From Lineus longissimus (lineage: Eukaryota; Nemertea; Pilidiophora; Heteronemertea; Lineidae), in the NCBI RefSeq assembly GCF_910592395.1, contig NC_088315.1, positions 4,590,501 through 4,654,500 on the forward strand: a stretch of 64,000 nucleotides of DNA, in the 5' to 3' direction. The position numbers and the translations under genes were made by a program. The notes beneath the pieces were generated by a model. The model saw nothing but the letters and a program-made list of their open reading frames with translations, made no database searches and had not been told where the DNA came from. Positions 48,850-61,300 of this stretch are shown piece by piece (the first letter of the stretch is position 1; each line of letters opens with the position of its first letter).

Positions 48850-50335
48850 CTATGCACATTTACAGATGTCGCAGCCATCCATTCCCTTCAAGAAACCCTT
48901 CTCGCAATACATCGCGCACATGGCTCTGTTCTTACAATCTGAAGAAAAGAATAGAAAACGATGGGTTAGTTCTTCTACCTGTTTGCCTCTGTCTCAATCG
49001 TTGGTCCCCATGTCAGTTTTCGAATGTCTCCGTCTCTCAAAATGACCCTTGCTGCCCTCTCAACTATCTTGGTTCATCACACCCCCGGTCTTGCCACAGT
49101 CTTTATGATTTCCTCTTTCTTTCGCCCATATTGCAGAACCCCAAAGTCTTGACCGGTTTTTTTCGGTCTAATACTTTGTTTCTCGGTATCTGGCCAAAAC
49201 ATGACATGCATGTTTACTAACTAGAGAAAGAGGTTCTGATACCACTCAAGATCAATGAGGATGCTGGTCTTTTTTCAGTTACCCTATCATTGTTGTTTAA
49301 GTCGAGTTTTAGGAATGTTCAAAATGGATTTGAAAATTTTTACAACCGCATCGTTCTTTATTGGATCGAACAGTAACTTACGATCGAGGTTGGCGTTGCA
49401 TTTGCAGTCAAAGCAGCCGTCGAGTCCTCTTTTGAACCCATTCTCACAGTACATCTTGCACAAAGGAGCTTTAGCGCAATCTGAAAGACAAAACAAGAAT
49501 TTCATGAACGCGTGTACATCACTTGTGCATATTGCAGTAGAAGATCGGAATGAGTGAAGACTGTTCGCTCGAGATAAAACGGTGGAAGTTGTTGGTGTGA
49601 AATTGTTTTTACTAAAGCCCATTGTGATTCACACTTCTAAAAGTTTTGCAGTTGCTGTAAAAGAAAAACCAAGCAAATGCCAGAAATTAAGACAATGTAA
49701 CACTTACGGTCGAAATTTGCGTTGCATTTGCACTCGAAACATCCATTCGCATCCCTGGAAAAGCCCTTTTCACAGAACATCATGCACATATAGTCATTGC
49801 ATTCTTTTGGCTGATAACTGCTTGCTGGAATAGGAATTTCAATTTTAATTACGAAGTTAGTTTTTCATGAGGTCTCTTTGTATCACAAGAAATATACCCT
49901 GTAGAGCCCGCGGGCAGCCTGATCGGAAGTGGCAGACCTCTTTTTCAGTCTTAGACTACCAGGACCCGAAGACCAAACACAGATTACAAGTAACAGGTTG
50001 TTGGTTAAACAGGCAGGACACAAGCTAGGTCAACAGTTTTTGCCGTAAACAGAATTTATAACAGTTAACCCCCACCAGTAGTTTTCCTATTGAAGAAACA
50101 GGAGAAAGTCGTGAGAAGAATCCGATGCAGCAACGCAGGTACACGCTTCGCAAAAGACCAACATCCTCTTCACGGTGGGCTATAAGCGCCATATAATGAT
50201 GAAGGGCTACATTTCATCTTATTGCCCAAGGGAAGGGCAAAGATGGCAAGGTCTGATGTTAAACCTGGAATATAAGTTAGTGAACTTACCATTAGCAGCG
50301 ACAACAACGAGAGCCAACAAGATCAGGACCTTCAT
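48850..50335 (-). CDS. Antistasin-type inhibitor B, signal peptide and three domains
   Basis: Exons: 50335-50290, 49824-49708, 49480-49382 and 48938-48850 (46, 117, 99, 89 bases; 116 residues). Phases and splice motifs match gene A. The signal peptide ends ...VVVAAN where A has AAH. Domain 1 reads CNDYMCMMFC (A: CNDVMC), domain 2 CAKAPLCKMYC and domain 3 CKNRAMCAMYC. The P1-equivalent residues are therefore Met, Lys and Ala. Promoter TATA (about 50418) and AATAAA (48794-48799) are kept. Confidence 0.85.
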
Positions 50336-50417
50336 TTTGAGCTAGGAGTGTGGATGTCCGCGAGTCGTTTAATGTGTCAGGAGAGTTGCAAACTGAAGAG
50401 CTAGACCCAGTATCCCA

Positions 50418-50426
50418 ATATATAGC
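50418..50426 (-). promoter_or_regulatory. TATA box, gene B
   Basis: Same CTATATATT block as upstream of the other three copies. Confidence 0.65.
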
Positions 50427-50429
50427 CAA

Positions 50430-52476
50430 CTGCCATCATTGGTATCTGTCAGCCCTGGGACTCATCATGTGCCGTACGACAGATAAAATGATAGAAATGA
50501 CAAAAACGAGCAAAAAATGGATTGAATTTGTGCTGACTATAATTCGGCTGATGTGATGGTACACTTGAAACATGTGATTCCTTAAACCTACTTCAGATAA
50601 TAGATAATACTATCTCATTATTTGAAGGTGAGCCATCGCTATCATTTTCACTATAATCAGGTCTTATATTTGCTATGTTTGATATTGGTTCCCGTCCGAG
50701 AGCAAGAGCACCTTAAATGATGCTGACAAAATATTACGACTTCACTAATATTAACCTGTTTATATACATTATTGGACAGGCAATTGAAAAGAAATGTAGG
50801 CCTATAACTTGGCTAATTGTGTGCGTTGGTATTAAATGGATACCCCTGAGGCAAAATGTCACTACCATATCATGACTTACTTGAATGATGATGCAAGGTG
50901 CAAAGAAAAGGTGACAACGGCATCGAACACCTTCACAGAAAACAAACGAAGAAAGCCTTTTAAGAATTTTCTTGAAAATGCAGTCTACAATTTTTATTTT
51001 GAAAGGTTTTCTGAATAAACAAATGAATGCTCTTTTGATTATCTAGAAGTAAGCTTCCGAAAGTGATGGTTTTCAGTCATGTGCGTCTATATTACCGCTA
51101 ATACTCCTGCAGTATTTCTTTCTAATTTCGTCCTTGAAAACAATTGATTCATACTTGACCTCTAGTTCCGAATATCACCATTGTATTCAGGCGCTTGGTT
51201 GGAGTCGTAGCTCATGGAGGCCGTTCCGCTGGGCCTTGCGTCCAACTGATTATGAGCTCACTCATGCTTCATCTTTGACCATTTCAATCCCCACCCTGCT
51301 GATTATGGCAAGCAGGACAATTTATCATATGCCATTGCATGATACAATTCTCATCGATCAGGAAAAGGGTAAACTGAACTTTCTCTGGAAAAGGGCCATC
51401 TGAATGACAGACAGGAGATAATGATATCACCACATCGTCTATTTGATAACACTGGTGGATGGGGAACATGAACACCAGTGACAGGTGTTACCCCGATTTC
51501 TTGACTTCGATGATTGGAAGGCCTATCTCGTTTAATATTATAATGAAACGCTTTAAAGATCCAAATAGGCTCATCATAAATTGACTGAGAAAAACTTGAT
51601 TATTTTGATCGTAACAAATGAAAGAGTGTGACTTTCACCACGGATCAATATGCACATCATGACATGTTTTAAACTCGGGTTAGGTGGTAAGGAAAACGAG
51701 AAAAAAAAATTACTGATGACAAGATGCCCTTAGAATATAGCCGTGAACCATACGCTGACTTACTTTTAGTATCCTTATTCTTCCCAGTTGTAGTGATAGT
51801 GAAGCTACTGATCCATCAAGCGCATCAAACGCAACACCATTGATTATTCCCGATGGTATTTGGCCAAGGCGAGTCTTTAAGCTTCTCGCCGTGTTCACAC
51901 ACGACGCAATATCCAGGAGACTGTTGACTTATGTCATCGCAATTGAACACGGAGATACCAGCGGAGCGTAAAGGAAGCCTCTGAGGCAATGTGGCGCGAA
52001 GAACAGGGCCTTCCTGTGGGGAGACGGGCAATATGATTCTGGGCAAAAGTAGAGTACTGCCGTATTTGAAATCGTTACCTGTGAGTACGCCCCTGTCAAG
52101 ACAAATCACTCGATTACTCCGTGACATCAAATATACAAACATTGTTGGGGTTCCTCTTTCATTTTGTCTATTTTTTGGGTACGTTGATAAAGGTAAACAT
52201 GTCTTCAGGCCTGATTCAACAAGAGCGTTTTCCCACTCCGGTCCTCACCGCGGTAAAATTAGTTTCGAGGAACCCAGTGGTATTACACGTATCCCGTTAG
52301 CGGATCACGAAGAACAGAAGTATCACGAAAAACGCCATCCGTGCTAGAGGGTTACTGGGAATTACCACCGATAGGGTCCGAACTTACAGTTACCATGGCG
52401 GCGACCGCAATTGAGTTGGAAAACATTCTAGGAATCAGTTGCCAATTATAGTATTGTTCTTCATCTGTTATCGTTT
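50430..52476. other. Spacer upstream of gene B
   Basis: A 60-codon plus-strand frame (50836-51018, MDTPEAKCHYHIMTYLNDD...) recurs in unit D with frame changes, so it is duplicated flank, not a demonstrated gene. The conserved minus-strand frame is at 52142-51825 and the mini-ORF at 52395-52451. Confidence 0.5.
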
Positions 52477-52824
52477 CAATCAGTAGTCTCATCAGACCAA
52501 TTTGAACGTTGATCACCTGTCCGGGAGGCTAGGTAGCTATCGGGATGTACATGAGATTGTGCATCAGGATCATGCATGTTAATAAGATGCCTCCATAGTT
52601 CATTAGCTGGGGCTGTTACGAACCTTCGTGATTCATGAAGGTTCGATCAACCTGATTGCTGCCGTTATAAGAGTTTTTTTGTCATCCTGTTGCGACATTT
52701 ATCAACTTCTGTCGCAAACTCATTTCTGTGATGAAGTTCGTCAGTATTCCGACTCAATACACCTGACCGGTTCAACATACTATAAAGATCGACAGAAAAA
52801 CAAATGTATGATATTTGAATTTAA

Positions 52825-52830
52825 TTTATT
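52825..52830 (-). terminator. Polyadenylation signal, gene C
   Basis: AATAAA on the minus strand about 50 bases after the stop codon. Confidence 0.65.
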
Positions 52831-52880
52831 TGACCTCAATTCGTGATGTTACATTTAAAGGTACGACTGCTTGGACAGAT

Positions 52881-54454
52881 CTATGCACATTTACAGATGT
52901 CGCAGCCATCCATTCCCTTCAAGAAACCCTTCTCGCAATACATGTCGCACATGACTCTGTTCTTACAATCTGAAGAAAAGAATAAAAAATGAGGGGTTAC
53001 ATGTAGTTCTTTTACCTGTTTGCCTCTGTCTCAATCGTTGGTCCCCATGTCAGTTTTCGAATGTCTCCGTCTCTCCAAATGACCCTTGTTGCACTCTCAA
53101 CTATCTCGGTTCATCACAGCCCCGGTCTTGCCACTGTCCTTGCGTTTCCCTCTTTCTTACACCCATATTACAGACCCCCAAATTTTGACCGGTTTTTTTC
53201 GGCCTAATACTCAGTTTCTCGGTATCTGACCAAAACATGACATGCATGTTTACTAACTAGAAAGAGGTTCTGATACCACTCAAGATCAATGAAGATGCTG
53301 GTCTTTTTTCAGTTGTACAATCATTGTTGTTTTGGACGAGTTTACGGAATAATCAAAATTAACTTGAAAATTTTAACGATCAAATCTTTCATCAGTCAAT
53401 TAGTGATACTTCCGACATCGAATATACATGTACTGCTTTTTGATGGGGTTTTATCAAGAGACATGGAATGATCAGTAACTTACGATCGAGGTTGGCGTTG
53501 CATTTGCAGTCAAAGCAGCCGTCGAGCCCTCTTCTGAACCCATTATCACAGTACATCCTGCACAAAGGAGCTTTAGCGCAATCTGAAAGACGAAACAAGA
53601 ATTACATGAACACGTGTACATCACTTATGCATTTGGCAGGAGAAGATCAGGATCAGTGAAGACTGTTCGCTCGAGATTAAACGGTGGCGGTTGTTGGTGT
53701 GAAATTGTTTTACTAAAACCAGTTGCGCTTCACGCTTCTAAAAGTTTTGACGTTGCTGTAAAAGAAAAACCAAGCAAATGCCAGAAGACATAGTAACACT
53801 TACGGTCGAAATTTGTGTTGCATTTGCACTCGAGACATCCATTCGCATCCCTGGAAAAGCCCTTTTCACAGAACATCATGCACATAACGCCATTGCATCC
53901 TTTTGGCTGATCACTGCTTGCTGGAATAGGAATTGTAATTTTAATGACGGAGTTTTTTTTTTCCAAGAGCTCTCTTTGCAAAATAAGAAATATACCCTGT
54001 AGAGCCCGCGGGCAGCCTGATCGGAAGTGACAGGCCTCTTTTTCAGTCTTAGTCTACCAGGACCCGAAGACCAAACACAGATTACAAGTACAATGTAACA
54101 GGCTGTTGGTTAAACAGGCAGGACACTAGCAAGGTCAGCAGTTTTTTCCTTCAACAGAATTTATAACAGTTAACCCCCAGACCCGGCCACCAGTAGTTTT
54201 CCTATTGAAGAAACAGGAGGAAGGTGTGAGAAGAATCCGATGCAGCAACGCAGGTACACGCTTCGCAAAAGACCAACATCCTCTTCACGGAGGGCTATAA
54301 GCGCCATATAGTTATGAAGGGCTACATTTCATCTTATTGCCCAAGGGAAGGGCAAAGATAGCAAGGTCCGATGTCAAACCTGGAATATAAGTTAGTGAGT
54401 GAACTTACCATGAGCAGCGACAACAACGAGAGCCAACAAAATCAGGACCTTCAT
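52881..54454 (-). CDS. Antistasin-type inhibitor C, signal peptide and three domains
   Basis: Exons: 54454-54409, 53920-53804, 53582-53484 and 52969-52881; 116 residues, frame intact. Domain 1 begins SSDQPKGCNGVMCMMFC, domain 2 is CAKAPLCRMYCDNGFRRG and domain 3 is CKNRVMCDMYCEKGFLKG. The P1-equivalent residues are Met, Arg and Asp; an acidic P1 is unusual for a trypsin-like target. TATA and AATAAA elements are conserved. Confidence 0.85.
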
Positions 54455-54535
54455 TTTGAGCTAGGAGTGTGGATGTCCGCGATTAGTTTAATGTGTCAGG
54501 AGAGTTGCAAACTGAAGAGCTAGACCCAGTATCCC

Positions 54536-54544
54536 AATATATAG
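54536..54544 (-). promoter_or_regulatory. TATA box, gene C
   Basis: CTATATATT block conserved with the paralogues. The upstream flank beyond about 54660 is rearranged relative to A and B, so distal regulation may differ. Confidence 0.6.
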
Positions 54545-54549
54545 CCAAC

Positions 54550-56261
54550 TGCCATCATTGGTATCTGTCAGCCCTGGGACTCATCATCTGCCGTACGACA
54601 GATAAAATGATAGAAATGGAAAAAAAACAAGCAAAAAAATGATTGAATTTGTGCTGACTATAATTTGGCTGATGTGATGATACAAGGTACAAAGAAAAGG
54701 TGACAACTGCATCGGACACCTTCACAGAAAACAAACGAAGAAAGCCTTTTAAGAATTTTTTTGAAAATGCAGTCTAGAATTTTTATTTTGAAAGGTTTTC
54801 TGAATAAACAAATGAATGCTCTTTTGAGTATGTAAGTAAGCTTCCGAAAGTGATGGTTTTCAGTTATGTGCGTCTATATTACAGCTAATACTCCTGCAGC
54901 AGTTTCTTTTTAATTTCGTCCTTGAAAACAATTGACTCATACTTGACCTACTGGTTCCGAATATCACCATTGTATTTAGGCGCTTGGTTGGAGTCGTAGC
55001 TCACGGAGGCCGTTCCGCTGGGCCTTGCGTCCAACTGATTATGAGCTCACTCATGCTTCATCTTTGACCATTTCAACCCCCCACCCTGCTGATTATGGCA
55101 AGCAGGACAATTTATCATATGCCATTGCATGATACAATTCTCATCGATCAGGAAAAGGGTAAACTGAACTTTCTCTGGAAAAGGGCCATCTGAATGACGG
55201 ACAGGAGATAATGATATCACCACATCGTCTACTTGATAACACTGGTGGATGGGGAAAATGAACACCAGTGACAGGTGTTACCCCGATTACTTGACTTCGA
55301 TGATTGGAAGACCTATCTCGTTTAATAATGATACGCTTTAAAGATCCAAATAGGCTCATCATAAATTGACTGAGAAAAACTTGATTATTTTGATCGTAAC
55401 AAACGAAAGAGTGTGACTTTCACAACGGATCAATATGCACATGTATTAAACTCAGGTTAGGTGGTAAGGAAAACGAAAAAAAAATTACTTATGACAAGAT
55501 GCCCTTAGAAATGGCAATAAATATAGCCGTGAACCATACGCTGACTTACTTTTAGTATCCTTATTCTTCCCAGTTGTAGTGATAGTGAAGCTACTGATCC
55601 ATCAAGCGCATCAAACGCAACACCATTGATTATTCCCGATGGTATTTGGCCAAGGCGAGTCTTTAAGCTTCTCGTCGTGTTCACACACGACGCAATATCC
55701 AGGAGACTGTTGACTTACGTCATCGCAATTAAACACGGAGATACCAGCGGAGCGTAAAGGAAGCCTCTGAGGCAATGTGGCGCGAAGAACAGGGCCTTCC
55801 TGTGGGGAGACGGGCAATATGATTCTGGGCAAAAGTAGAGTACTGCCGTATTTGAAATCGTTACCTGTGAGTACGCCCCTGTCAAGACAAATCACTCGAT
55901 TACTCCGTGACATCAAATATACAAACATTGTCAGGGTTCCTCTTTCATTTTGACTATTTTTTGGTACGTTGATAAAGGTAAACATGTCTTCAGGTCTGAT
56001 TCAACAAGAGCGTTTTCCCACTCCGGTCCTCACCGCGGTAAAATTAGTTTCGCGGAACCCAGTGGTATTACACGTATCCCGTTAGCGGATCACGGAGAAC
56101 AGAAGTATCATGAAAAACGCCATCCGTGCTAGAGGGTTACTGGGAATTACCACCGATAGGGTCCGAACTTACAGTTACCATGGCGGCGACCGCAATTGAG
56201 TTGGAAAACATTCTAGGAATCAGTTGCCAATTATAGTATTGTTCTTCATCTGTTATCGTTT
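54550..56261. other. Spacer upstream of gene C
   Basis: Duplicated flank with the conserved minus-strand frame 55985-55611 and the plus-strand mini-ORF 56180-56236. Nothing else recognised. Confidence 0.5.
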
Positions 56262-56578
56262 CAATCAGTAGTCTCATCAGACCAATTTGAACGTTGATCT
56301 GCTGTCCGGGAGGCTAGGTAGCTATCGGGATGTACATGAGATTGTGCATCAGGATCATGCATGTTAAGATGCCTCCATAGTTCATTAGCTCGGGCTGTTA
56401 CGAACCTTCGTGATTCGTGAAGGTTTTTTTGTCATCCTGTTGCGACATTTATCAACTTCTGTCGCAAACTCATTTCTGTGATGAAGTTCGTCAGTATTCC
56501 TACTCAATACACCTGACCGGTTCAACATAGTATAAAGATCGACTAATAGAAAAACAAATGTATGATAATTTAATTTAA

Positions 56579-56584
56579 TTTATT
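56579..56584 (-). terminator. Polyadenylation signal, gene D
   Basis: AATAAA on the minus strand about 50 bases after the stop codon. Confidence 0.65.
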
Positions 56585-56634
56585 TGACCTCAATTCGTGA
56601 TGTTACAGTTAAAGGTACGACTGCTTGGACAGAT

Positions 56635-58267
56635 CTATGCACATTTACAGATGTCGCAGCCATCCATTCCCTTCACGAAACCCTTCTCGCAATACATCGC
56701 GCACATGACTCTGTTCTTACAATCTGAAGAAAAGAATAGAAAACGAGGGGTTAGTTCTTCTACCTGTTTGCCTGTCTCAATCGTTGGTCCCCATGTCAGT
56801 TTCGAATGTCTCCGTCTCTCCAAATGACCCTTGCTGCCCTCTCAACTATCTTGGTTCATCACAACCCCGGTCTTGCCACATTCTTTGCGTTTCCCTCTTT
56901 CTTCCACCCATATTACAGACCCCAAAATTTTGACCATTTTTTTTCGGTCTGATACTCAGTTTCTCGGTATCTGACCAAAACATGACATGCATGTTTACTA
57001 ACTAGAGAAAGAGGTTCTGATACCACTCAAGATCAATGAAGATGCTGGTCTTTTTTCAGTTGTACAATCATTGTTGTTTTGGACGAGTTTACGGAATATT
57101 CAGAATTGACTTGAAAATTTAACGATCACATCTTCCATCGGTCAATTAGTGATCACTTCCGACATCAAATATACATTTACTGCTTTTTGATGGGGTTTTC
57201 AAGAGACATGGTATGATCAGTAACTTACGATCGAGGTTGGCGTTGCATTTGCAGTCAAAGCAGCCGTCGAGTCCTCTTCTGAAGCCATTCTCACAATACA
57301 TCATGCACAAAGGAGCTTTAGCGCAATCTGAAAGACGAAGCAAAAATTACATGAACCCGTGTATACATCACTTGTGCATATTACAGTAGAAGATCGGAAG
57401 CAGTGAAAGACTGTTTACACCACCCGTTTCCCGCCTGCGGTTACTTCGCGAGAACTTAGAGTTTCAAAATACCCTCTAGTACTGTGAAGGGAAGCGGGGA
57501 GGAATAATCAGAAGATGCCAGCCGTGCGAGTGGTTAGTTGTTATTTACAAAATTATCCGAGCTTCGTTTTCGCAGCATTGATCTATTTCGCAATCTCTAC
57601 GGCTCAAAAACATCACAAGAGAATATCCCCGAATTCACATCAGACACCACCGCGGAAATCCAGCCCATTCGCTCAAGATTAAACGGCAGAGGTTGTTGGT
57701 GTGAAATTGTTTTTGCTAAAACCCGTTGCGCTTCACATTTCTCAAAGCTTTGACGTTGCAGTAAAAGAAAAACCAAGCAAATGCCAGAAGACATAGTAAC
57801 ACTTACGGTCGAAATTTGTGTTGCATTTGCACTCGAAACATCCATTCGCATCCCTGGAAAAGCCATTTTCACAGAACATCATGCACATATAGTCATTGCA
57901 TCCTTTTGGCTGACTACTGCTTGCTGGAATAGGAATTGAAATTTTAATTACGAAGTTCGTTTTTTCATGAGGTCTCTTTGTATCACAAGAAATATACCCT
58001 GTATAGCCCGCGGGCAGCCTGATTGGAAGTGACAGGCCTCTTTTTCAGTCTTAGACTACCAGGACCCGAAGACCAAACACAGATTACAAGTTACAGGTTG
58101 TTCGTGAAACAGGCAGGACACTAAAGCAAGGTCAGCAGTTTTTGCCGTAAACAGAATCTATAACAGTGGCAAAGATGGCAAGGTCCGATGTCAAACCTTG
58201 AATATATGTTAGTGTGCTTACCATGAGCAGCGACAACAACGAGAGCCAACAAGATCAGGACCTTCAT
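56635..58267 (-). CDS. Antistasin-type inhibitor D, signal peptide and three domains
   Basis: Exons: 58267-58222, 57923-57807, 57327-57229 and 56723-56635; 116 residues, frame intact. Domain 1 reads SSSQPKGCNDYMCMMFCENG, domain 2 CAKAPLCMMYC and domain 3 CKNRVMCAMYCEKGFVKG. The P1-equivalent residues are Met, Met and Ala, so this copy lacks the basic P1 seen in A-C. Intron 2 carries a unique insert of about 260 bases and intron 1 a deletion relative to the paralogues; splice sites are untouched. The TATA box is at about 58349-58357 and AATAAA at 56579-56584. Confidence 0.85.
57413..57671. other. Unique insert in an intron of gene D
   Basis: Between gtgaaagactg and gctcaagattaaacgg, which are adjacent in A-C, unit D has about 260 extra bases with no match to the other units. 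No terminal repeats or target-site duplication were obvious. The origin is unknown. Confidence 0.7.
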
Positions 58268-58348
58268 TTTGAGCTAGGAGTGTGGATGACCGCGAGTAGT
58301 TTAATGTGTCAGGAGAGTTGCAAACTGAAGAGCTAGACCCAGTATCCC

Positions 58349-58357
58349 AATATATAG
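58349..58357 (-). promoter_or_regulatory. TATA box, gene D
   Basis: CTATATATT block conserved with the other three copies. Confidence 0.65.
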
Positions 58358-58359
58358 CC

Positions 58360-61300
58360 AACTGCCATCATTGGTATCTGTCAGCCCTGGGACTCATCAT
58401 GTGCCGTACGACAGATAAAATGATAGAAATGATCACCAAAACAAATAGATTGAATTTGTGCTGACTATACTTCGCCTGATGCGTTGGTACACTATAGAAA
58501 CATGAAATTCTCTCAACCTCCTTCAGATAAAAGATAATCCTATCAGATTTTTGAAGGTGAGCCATCGGTATCTCACTATTGTAGGTCTTATATTTACTAT
58601 GTTTGATATCGGCTCCCGTCCTGGCACAAGTTGTTTCATCAATATACTCCAACTCTCGATATTTTGTGTATGAGGTACGAGTATCAAAATCTGAATCTCA
58701 GGATGATTGGCTCCGTGAACGAAAATGTAAGTCGATGCCGAAGGTCGTGCACGGAGTTTTAAAGAGGTCCTGTAGTGACACAGAGAAATGATATGAGAAC
58801 AACGGGCCCCTCCTGTACGAATTTACCAAAGTAACCTGTTTTTATACATTGATTGTGGCTTAGGAAATGGAAAAAGAAAAATATATAACTTGGCTAATCG
58901 TGTGCGTTGGTATCAAATGGATACCCTCGAGACAAGATGTCACTACCATATCATGACTTACTTGAATGATGATACAATGTGCAAAGAAAAATTAACAGCG
59001 GTATCCGACACCTTCACAGATAAAAAAAGCCTTTTAAGACTATTTTTTGAAAATCTAGTCTTAGAATTGTTGGATAAATTTCTGAATGAACAATGGTTTC
59101 TTATTACATGTATAAGTAAGCTTCCGAAAGTTATGGTTTTTAGTTATGTGCGCCTATAATACCGGTAATACTCTTGCAGCAGTTTTTTTTAAATTTCGTC
59201 CTTGACAATAATTCATTCATACTGGTTCCGAAAACCACCATGTATTCAAGCGCTTGGTTGGAGTCGTAGCTTACGGAGGTCGTTCCGCTACTGGTCTTCC
59301 GTCCAACTGATTATGAGCTCTTTGACCATTTCAACCCCCACCCCGCTAATTTTGGCAAGCATGACAATATCATATGCCATTGCATGATACAATGTACATC
59401 TTTCTGCTTCGTTTTCCTGAACAATGGTCAACTTCTCATCGTCAGGTAGAGGGTAAATTGAACTTTCTCTGGAAAAGGGCCATCTGAAAAACGGACAGGA
59501 GATAATGATATCACCACATCGTCTTTTTGATAACAATGGTGGATGGGGAAAATGAACACCAGTGACAGGTGTTACTCCGATTACTTGACTTCGATGATTG
59601 GAAGACCTATCTTGTTTGAATGATACGCTATAAAATCCAAGTAGACTCATCATAATCATAAATTGACTAAGAACGAATTTGATTATTTTGATTGTAACAA
59701 ATGAAAGAGCGGAACAATATGCACATGCATTAAACTCGGGTAAGGTGGTAAGGAAAACGAAAAAAAAATGTTATTTATGACAAGATGCCCTTACTGATTT
59801 TACTCCGTATTAAAGATCGTGACAGCAATTTATTTTCAGTTTGTTGCAAAATATTCATCTGGTGTACCTGACACGACGCCCCGGAATAACCGCTATGGCT
59901 GGTGTTAATGGGTCGCGACCATGAGCAGCAACATGAATAATAATCTCAAAGAAGCCAATTGACTGGCACTTGCTACATCGTTGGAATATGTCAACTCACA
60001 GAAGACAGTAGTTATCAGTGAAAGTCAAAGGGGCCTATCCATATTTTAGGTACGTCAGCGCGTTTTTTGTAGGGTTTCTTTTGTTCTCAAGAGAATTTGA
60101 AAGTTTGACTTTTTATCACGAAAACTAAAGACAGATACCGTCTGAGGTCGTCCCTAAATGTATTGTTTCCTGGTGATAGGTTGCTTCTCGGGAGTATGCG
60201 GCCATCAGATTTTTCACTGAGAGCAGCTACTATAAGCAAATTTGGGCTGCAAGAAACTCCTGCCAAATCGCTCACGTAAAGACGTTACCTATAACCTCTT
60301 TCATCGTACTATGGTCTTCTTTCGTCTTTTTCTTTCTCACGCTGAAGATATTATAGATTGCGCAACTAAATTTGTGCAAGCAAATACGATATCAGTAATA
60401 GCAACAATAGATCCATTGTTGGTAGTCGGCTAAAAAGAGGTTTTAACCTTTGAAGTTACAGGAGTTATTCGATACGAAAAATGCCGTACTTTGTCGGTGC
60501 TCCCGATATTGGACAGAATAAGGCTAGGTAAAATTTCACAAATTATTCTCGTACGAAATATTTTTTAAATCGGAGCGGGGCCCGCTTTTATTTTTTATTT
60601 TTATTGATAACGTACATGTACGTCGGATTCAACAGATTCAAAGGAAAATACGCCGACACCACGGCCTAAAGACATTATGCCCCCTCCTCCGAGGTACATT
60701 AGATGTGTCGCAGCCTTACTCAGGGATCATTCCAAAAAATTGAGAGAATAATTCTAGTTCCGGTTATAACGCGAGGAGGAAATGTGGAGGATTTCAAGCA
60801 AGCAAAGTGCCACTTTACGATAACTCATCTTTTAAAATCATCATATTATACGTAGGCGACTCGTAAACGGTTTCGCCTCGAGAAGATCGGATTTACAGGC
60901 AACAATGTAGAAAATAAATAGATACTTGATTTTTTTCATATCAGTATGAAATCTGTTGACATGATATTCTGTTGTCCTTTGTACCATCCCGGCGTCGCTT
61001 CCCAGATTGAATGCAAACCTGATAAACATTCTTAATACTGACAAACTTTGTAAATACTGCTTGTTTTTCTAGAGTTACAATGCCAAGGGCTAACGTCTAA
61101 ACGTCAGGGTTGTAATTTGTTTACGGAATGAACTGTAAGCTTTATAGTTCGACTGCTCAAAAGACATTGGTATATTTGTCAAGCTAAATGTAAATTTTCT
61201 GATTACAAAGAAACTACCTCGATTTCTTTCCGTATCAGAACGTATGTTACTTTCATGGGGTGCGTTTAGTTTGTTTTGACAGGAATGGTGATGCGTGTAT

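Larger units (their letters stand above)
48463..52476. repeat. Tandem duplication unit B (about 4.0 kb)
   Basis: The unit runs from one landmark to the next. It includes gene B, the promoter and the spacer segment at about 51775-52470 shared with A and C. Over exons and introns the units are nearly identical, suggesting recent duplication or ongoing gene conversion. Confidence 0.88.
52477..56261. repeat. Tandem duplication unit C (about 3.8 kb)
   Basis: This is the shortest unit. Compared with B it has lost a block just upstream of the promoter, where sequence from about 50535 to 50900 of B is missing and the flanks are joined near 54670. Confidence 0.88.
56262..60230. repeat. Tandem duplication unit D (about 4.0 kb, right end of array)
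   Basis: The unit carries gene D. Its right part (59800-60230) resembles 47160-47560 of unit A (cctgacacgacgccccggaat, gttctcaagagaatttgaaa), with increasing divergence, and then similarity ends. The shared spacer segment of A-C is not present in D. Confidence 0.8.

Noticed and set aside
50836-51018. Small plus-strand ORF MDTPEAKCHYH... repeated in unit D
   Set aside because: Length and frame differ between copies (frameshift after LNDD region in D), as expected of non-coding flank.
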